From Gigantopelta aegis (lineage: Eukaryota > Mollusca > Gastropoda > Neomphalida > Peltospiridae), in contig NC_054708.1 in the NCBI RefSeq assembly GCF_016097555.1, positions 1,678,382 to 1,742,381 on the forward strand: a DNA stretch of 64,000 nt, written 5' to 3'. Positions 60,501-64,000 of this stretch are shown piece by piece. A model generated the notes under the pieces. The model made no database searches, was not told the DNA's origin, and was given only the letters and a program-made list of their open reading frames with translations. A program made the position numbers and the translations under genes. Numbering within the stretch: the stretch's first letter is position 1; every line of letters begins with the position of its first letter.

Positions 60501-63463
60501 CACAAGTGAGATAGAAAGAGAGATATCTGACACAGGCGAGATAGAAAGAGAGATATCTGACACAGGCGAGATAGAAAGAGAGATACCTGACACAGGTGAG
60601 ATAGAAAGAGAGATACATGACACAGGCGAGATAGAAAGAGATACATGACACAAGTGAGATAGAAAGAGAGATATCTGACACAGGTGAGATAGAAAGAGAG
60701 ATACCTGACACAGGTGAGGTATAACGAGTTACCTGACACAGGTGAGGTAGTACCGCCCGTTGCTGTGAGAGTTGACCATGTCCACCTTGTTCTCCTGGAC
60801 GCCTGACCCCCAGCTGTCCGGGTGGATCTGGTACTGTACGGTCTCCACACTCAACACTGGGCTTTCTGGAATACAATAAAACACCATCAACACTGGTCTT
60901 TCTGGAATACAATAAAACACCAACAATGGTCTTTCTAGAATACAATAAAACACCAACACTGGGCTTTCTGGAATACAATAAAACACCAACACTTGGCTTT
61001 CTGAAATACAATAAAACACCCATCAACACCAGGCTTTCTGAAATTATAGTAAAACACCACTCAACACTGGGCTTTTGTGGAATACAATAAAACACCATCA
61101 ACACTGGTCTTTCTGGAATACAATAAAACACCAACACTGGGCTTTCTGGAATACAATAAACACCATCAATACCGGGCTTTCTGGAATACAATAAAACACC
61201 ATCAATACCGGGCTTTCTGTAATACAATAAAACAACATCAACACCAGGCTTTCTGGAATACAATAAAACACCATCAACACCGGGCTTTCTGGAATACAAT
61301 AAAACACCATCAACACTGGTCTTTCTGGAATACAATAAAACACCAACAATGGTCTTTCTAGAATACAATAAAACACCAACACTGGGCTTTCTGGAATACA
61401 ATAAAACACCAACACTTGGCTTTCTGAAATACAATAAAACACCCATCAACACCAGGCTTTCTGAAATTATAATAAAACACCACTCAACACTGGGCTTTAT
61501 TGGAATACAATAAAACACCATCAACACCGGGCTTTCTGGAATACAATAAAACACCATCAACACCGGGCTTTCTGGAATATAATAAAACACCATCAATACC
61601 GGGCTTTCTGGAATACAATAAAACACCATTAACACTGGGCTTTCTGGAATACAATAAAACAAAAACAATGGTCTTTCTAGAATACAACACCCATCAACAC
61701 CAGGCTTTCTGTAATTATAGTAAAACACCACTCAACACTGGGCTTTTGTGGAATACAATAAAACACCATCAACACTGGTCTTTCTGGAATACAATAAAGC
61801 ACCAACACCGGGCTTTCTGGAATATAATAAAACACCATCAATACCGGGCTTTCTGGAATACAATAAAACACCATCAACACTGGTCTTTCTGGAATACAAT
61901 AAAACACCAACAATGGTCTTTCTAGAATACAATAAAACACCAACACTGGGCTTTCTGGAATACAATAAAACACCAACACTTGGCTTTCTGAAATACAATA
62001 AAACACCCATCAACACCAGGCTTTCTGAAATTATAGTAAAACACCACTCAACACTGGGCTTTTGTGGAATACAATAAAACACCATCAACACTGGTCTTTC
62101 TGGAATACAATAAAACACCAACACTGGTCTTTCTGGAATACAATAAAACACCATCAATACCGGGCTTTCTGGAATACAATAAAACACCATCAACACCGGG
62201 CTTTCTGGAATATAATAAAACACCATCAACACTGGGCGTTCTGGAATACAATAAAACACCATCAATACCGGGCTTTCTGGAATACAATAAAACACCATCA
62301 ACACCGGGCTTTCTGGAATATAATAAAACACCATCAACACTGGGCGTTCTGGAATACAATAAAACACCATCAACACCGGGCTTTCTGGAACACAATAAAA
62401 CACCATCAACACCGGGCTTTCTGGAATATAATAAAAGACCACTCAACATGTTTTCTGTTAAAACAAACATCTGTGAAAAACTGTTAAAACAATACATGTC
62501 CCCATCTGCTTCAAGGGCCATAACTCTGTTAAAATTATATAAATCACCATGAAAGTCGAACTTAATCAGTAACTGTGCATGATAAAGCTATACATAAAAC
62601 TTCAGCTCAATATCTTAAGGCATTTTTAAAAAAAAGGTTTGAAAAGTTATATATGGGACAAACAACCTACTCGTTAAATTTAACCAGTTTATCACTCTCT
62701 GGATCGTGTTTGAAAAACCTTCGAAGTCTCTTCCTGTGTCGAACTTGCGAACGGGAACAAACAGCCGAGAAGACAGAGTGAGCGGGTCACTGGAGACTTT
62801 CTTGTCCTTCGTGTAGAAGACTCGCATGATTCTCACAAACTGGGAATCGCAGTTAGTCAGCTCCACATAACCTGCCTGGCCAGAACTCACAGAAACTGCA
62901 CCTGAGACAAAACACACACACACACATCATAGTCTGACTGACATCAGTAAACACAGGTAATCAACATTCTGAATCATGTCATACAGAACACAAATAATGA
63001 ACACGTACTTGAAATGTAAGGGAGTTTGTCACATTAAAGGAATGGGAATAGTTTTTTAGTGGTTCTAAAACATGCCATTTACATACGGTAAGTAATGGTT
63101 ATACCCACACTTTAAGAGGTGTTTCAGTGAATATCCCTACAGTTTTAGTCATGGAGCCTCCAAATTTCAATGAAAGTTATAACAATAAAGGTTTATTGCA
63201 TTATTCATGATTATTGTTTGTTTGTTTTTTTGTTGCAAATACAGGTGTACAGTTAAATAAAAAGTGTAGGTGCATCATAATACACCTCCACTTTTTTAGG
63301 AAATGTATATTGGTGAATACACCTACATTTTTAACAAAAGAAACCATGACAACGAGACAGGAAATATAATAAAGAGTCATCAACAGTCCACAGTACGATA
63401 CATACCATTTCCGAGTCGGTCACATTTGACGTAGGGAGACTGAATACTGATCACTCTCAAGCC
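57455..63463 (-). CDS. Unidentified spliced gene, last four exons (3' part)
   Basis: The exons are 63406-63463, about 62719-62901, 60733-60865 and 57455-57548. Exons 1-2 and 3-4 of this set join in matching phase. The donor of the second is uncertain: GAAG/GTTTTT at 62719 fits the phase, while AGA/GTGATA at 62696 has a better donor but the wrong phase. The protein has beta-rich, cysteine-poor character (GLRVISIQSPYVKCDRLGN, GYVELTNCDSQFVRIMRVFY, SVETVQYQIHPDSWGSG, GRYYLTCV). It ends in an acidic tail LKTTDEEEVGWGCVVQ. I do not recognise the family. Upstream exons lie outside the window. Both introns around the 60733-60865 exon are filled by arrays of that exon's own splice sites. Confidence 0.7.
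57889..60732 (-). repeat. 30-bp minisatellite repeating a 5' splice site
   Basis: About 95 units. On the gene strand each reads TCTCTTTCTATCTCRCCTGT then GTCAGGTATC. The first unit follows the exon end, where ...CTCACCTGTGTCAG/GTAACT is the real donor, so the array is an expansion of this exon-intron border. Most units keep CAG/GTATCT or CATG/TATCT variants. Larger blocks are repeated: 57889-58370 resembles 58385-58860. It fills the last intron of gene 2. Open frames in it are artefacts. Confidence 0.93.
60733..60865 (-). CDS. gene 2, penultimate exon between splice-site arrays
   Basis: Acceptor TATTGTATTCCAG, donor CAG/GTAACT, 133 nt. Encodes 43 full codons (SPVLSVETVQYQIHP to GRYYLTCV) with two bases on each side. 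Its donor phase fits the terminal exon exactly. It is the only non-repetitive sequence between 57889 and 62450. Confidence 0.75.
60866..62450 (-). repeat. 36-bp minisatellite repeating a 3' splice site
   Basis: About 44 units. On the gene strand each reads GTTTTATTGTATTCCAG/AAA then GCCCRGTGTTGATG. The real acceptor of the 60733-60865 exon is the last of these. Shorter units (TTTTATTGTATTCTAGAAAG) and a GAAATTATARTAAAACACCA variant recur in the same order at about 61050, 61470, 61715 and 62030 (a higher-order repeat). It fills most of the intron upstream of that exon. Confidence 0.93.
62455..62680 (-). repeat. mollusc-type interspersed repeat, reverse copy
   Basis: Contains CAATACATGTCCCC and AGGGCCATAACTCTGTTAAA on the plus strand. 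These correspond in reverse to GGACATGTATTG and a TGGCCCTTGAA-type module of the 37497-37895 repeat. Confidence 0.5.
62719..62901 (-). CDS. gene 2, exon with TNCDSQFVRIMRVFY
   Basis: Acceptor TTTTGTCTCAG after a GT run. Encodes about 60 residues. The downstream border is uncertain by about 23 bp, as explained under the gene entry. Confidence 0.65.
63406..63463 (-). CDS. gene 2, exon with GLRVISIQSPYVKC
   Basis: Acceptor ATTTCAG, donor GTATGT, 19 codons plus one base. The other two frames contain stops, so phase 0 at the start is forced. Joins the next exon in phase 1. Confidence 0.72.
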
Positions 63464-63474
63464 CTGAAATACAA

Positions 63475-63640
63475 AACATAGTGTACCTAGATTACACAGC
63501 CAACCTACCACAAACCACGGTACAAGGTAAACATAAATAAAGAACCATCACCACAAACCACGGTACAAGGTAAACATAAATACAGAACCATCACCACAAA
63601 TCACGGTACAAGGTAAACATAAATACAGAACCATACCTGC
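63475..63640. repeat. 43-bp tandem repeat, about 3 copies
   Basis: Core ACCACAAACCACGGTACAAG then GTAAACATAAATACAGAACC. Lies in the intron upstream of the first visible exon of gene 2. Confidence 0.85.
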
Positions 63641-63699
63641 AAAACTGCTGCTATTAAAATGTACATGTTCTATCAAGGCGTTCATTATCATTCAGTAGA

Positions 63700-64000
63700 A
63701 GACTGTTTGAGAGGAGTAGGTAACTAAATCTGCTGAATTCAGTAAGGTATAATTGTCAGCACATAAAGTAGCTGGCAGTGGTGGTAACTAAATCTGCTGA
63801 ATTCAGTGTGGTATAATTATCAGCACATTTAAGTAGCTGGCAGTGGTGGTAACTAAATCTGCTGAATTCAGTGAGGTATAATTGTCAGCACATAAAGTAG
63901 CTGGCAGTGGTGGTAACTAAATCTGCTGAATTCAGTGAGGTATAATTGTCAGCACATTTAAGTACCTGGCAGTCACTGTGGTGGTAACTAAATCTGCTGA
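63700..64000. repeat. about 64-66-bp tandem repeat, running off the window
   Basis: Core GTGGTAACTAAATCTGCTGA then ATTCAGTGAGGTATAATTGT and CAGCACATAAAGTAGCTGGC. At least 4.5 copies, continuing past the window edge. Confidence 0.9.

Noticed and set aside
57766-61731. 1321-codon open frame (minus) and other long frames across the 30-bp and 36-bp arrays
   Set aside because: Array periods are multiples of three. The real coding exon inside (60733-60865) is in another frame and has proper splice borders.

Overview
This is eukaryotic, AT-rich, repeat-dominated DNA with spliced genes. It most probably comes from a mollusc, likely a gastropod. That placement rests on tRNA-derived SINEs of mollusc type, with tails such as GTTAAATAAAACATT and CTCGTTAAACAAAACAAAC, on a CCGTCCGTCC-bearing interspersed repeat, and on many minisatellites. 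No species can be named from the window alone.

Layout, left half. Positions 1-670 are a 22-bp minisatellite and 1125-4950 a 33-bp minisatellite. From 4951 to 16075 lies a 5'-truncated Tx1-like LINE (copy 1). Inside its reverse transcriptase, a single 75-bp (25-codon) segment has expanded to about 103 tandem copies (6012-13740). Copy 1 ends inside a tRNA-Gly(TCC) gene. It is followed by a tandem array of 1.818-kb units (16110-22152), each with two tRNA-Gly(TCC) genes and one SINE. A second, clearly different Tx1-like LINE (copy 2, 22153-27018) also ends inside a tRNA-Gly gene of the same array, in the same orientation. A 200-base N gap (28335-28534) separates this from a 47-bp satellite (28535-34926). 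That satellite holds two copies of one LINE 3' end, produced by a 2.74-kb duplication.

Layout, right half. From 34927 to 41345 there are SINEs, a MITE with perfect 25-bp inverted repeats, and a 33/24-bp minisatellite. Two spliced genes lie on the minus strand. Gene 1 (51502 to 41636) could be followed exon by exon. Its nine exons join in perfect phase into a 311-residue secreted protein with a signal peptide, two cysteine-rich Ly6/uPAR-like domains of 12 cysteines each, and two ShK-type domains with identical cysteine spacing. Gene 2 (63463 to 57455, continuing beyond the window upstream) shows its last four exons. I do not recognise its family.

The most unusual structure is around the penultimate exon of gene 2 (60733-60865). 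Both flanking introns are filled with minisatellites, and each repeats one of that exon's own splice sites. Upstream, a 36-bp array repeats the 3' splice site about 44 times. Downstream, a 30-bp array repeats the 5' splice site about 95 times. Each 30-bp unit also looks like a juxtaposed acceptor/donor, as in recursive splicing.

Many long open frames here, some over 1000 codons and on both strands, are artefacts of tandem repeats whose period is a multiple of three. They are not annotated as genes.
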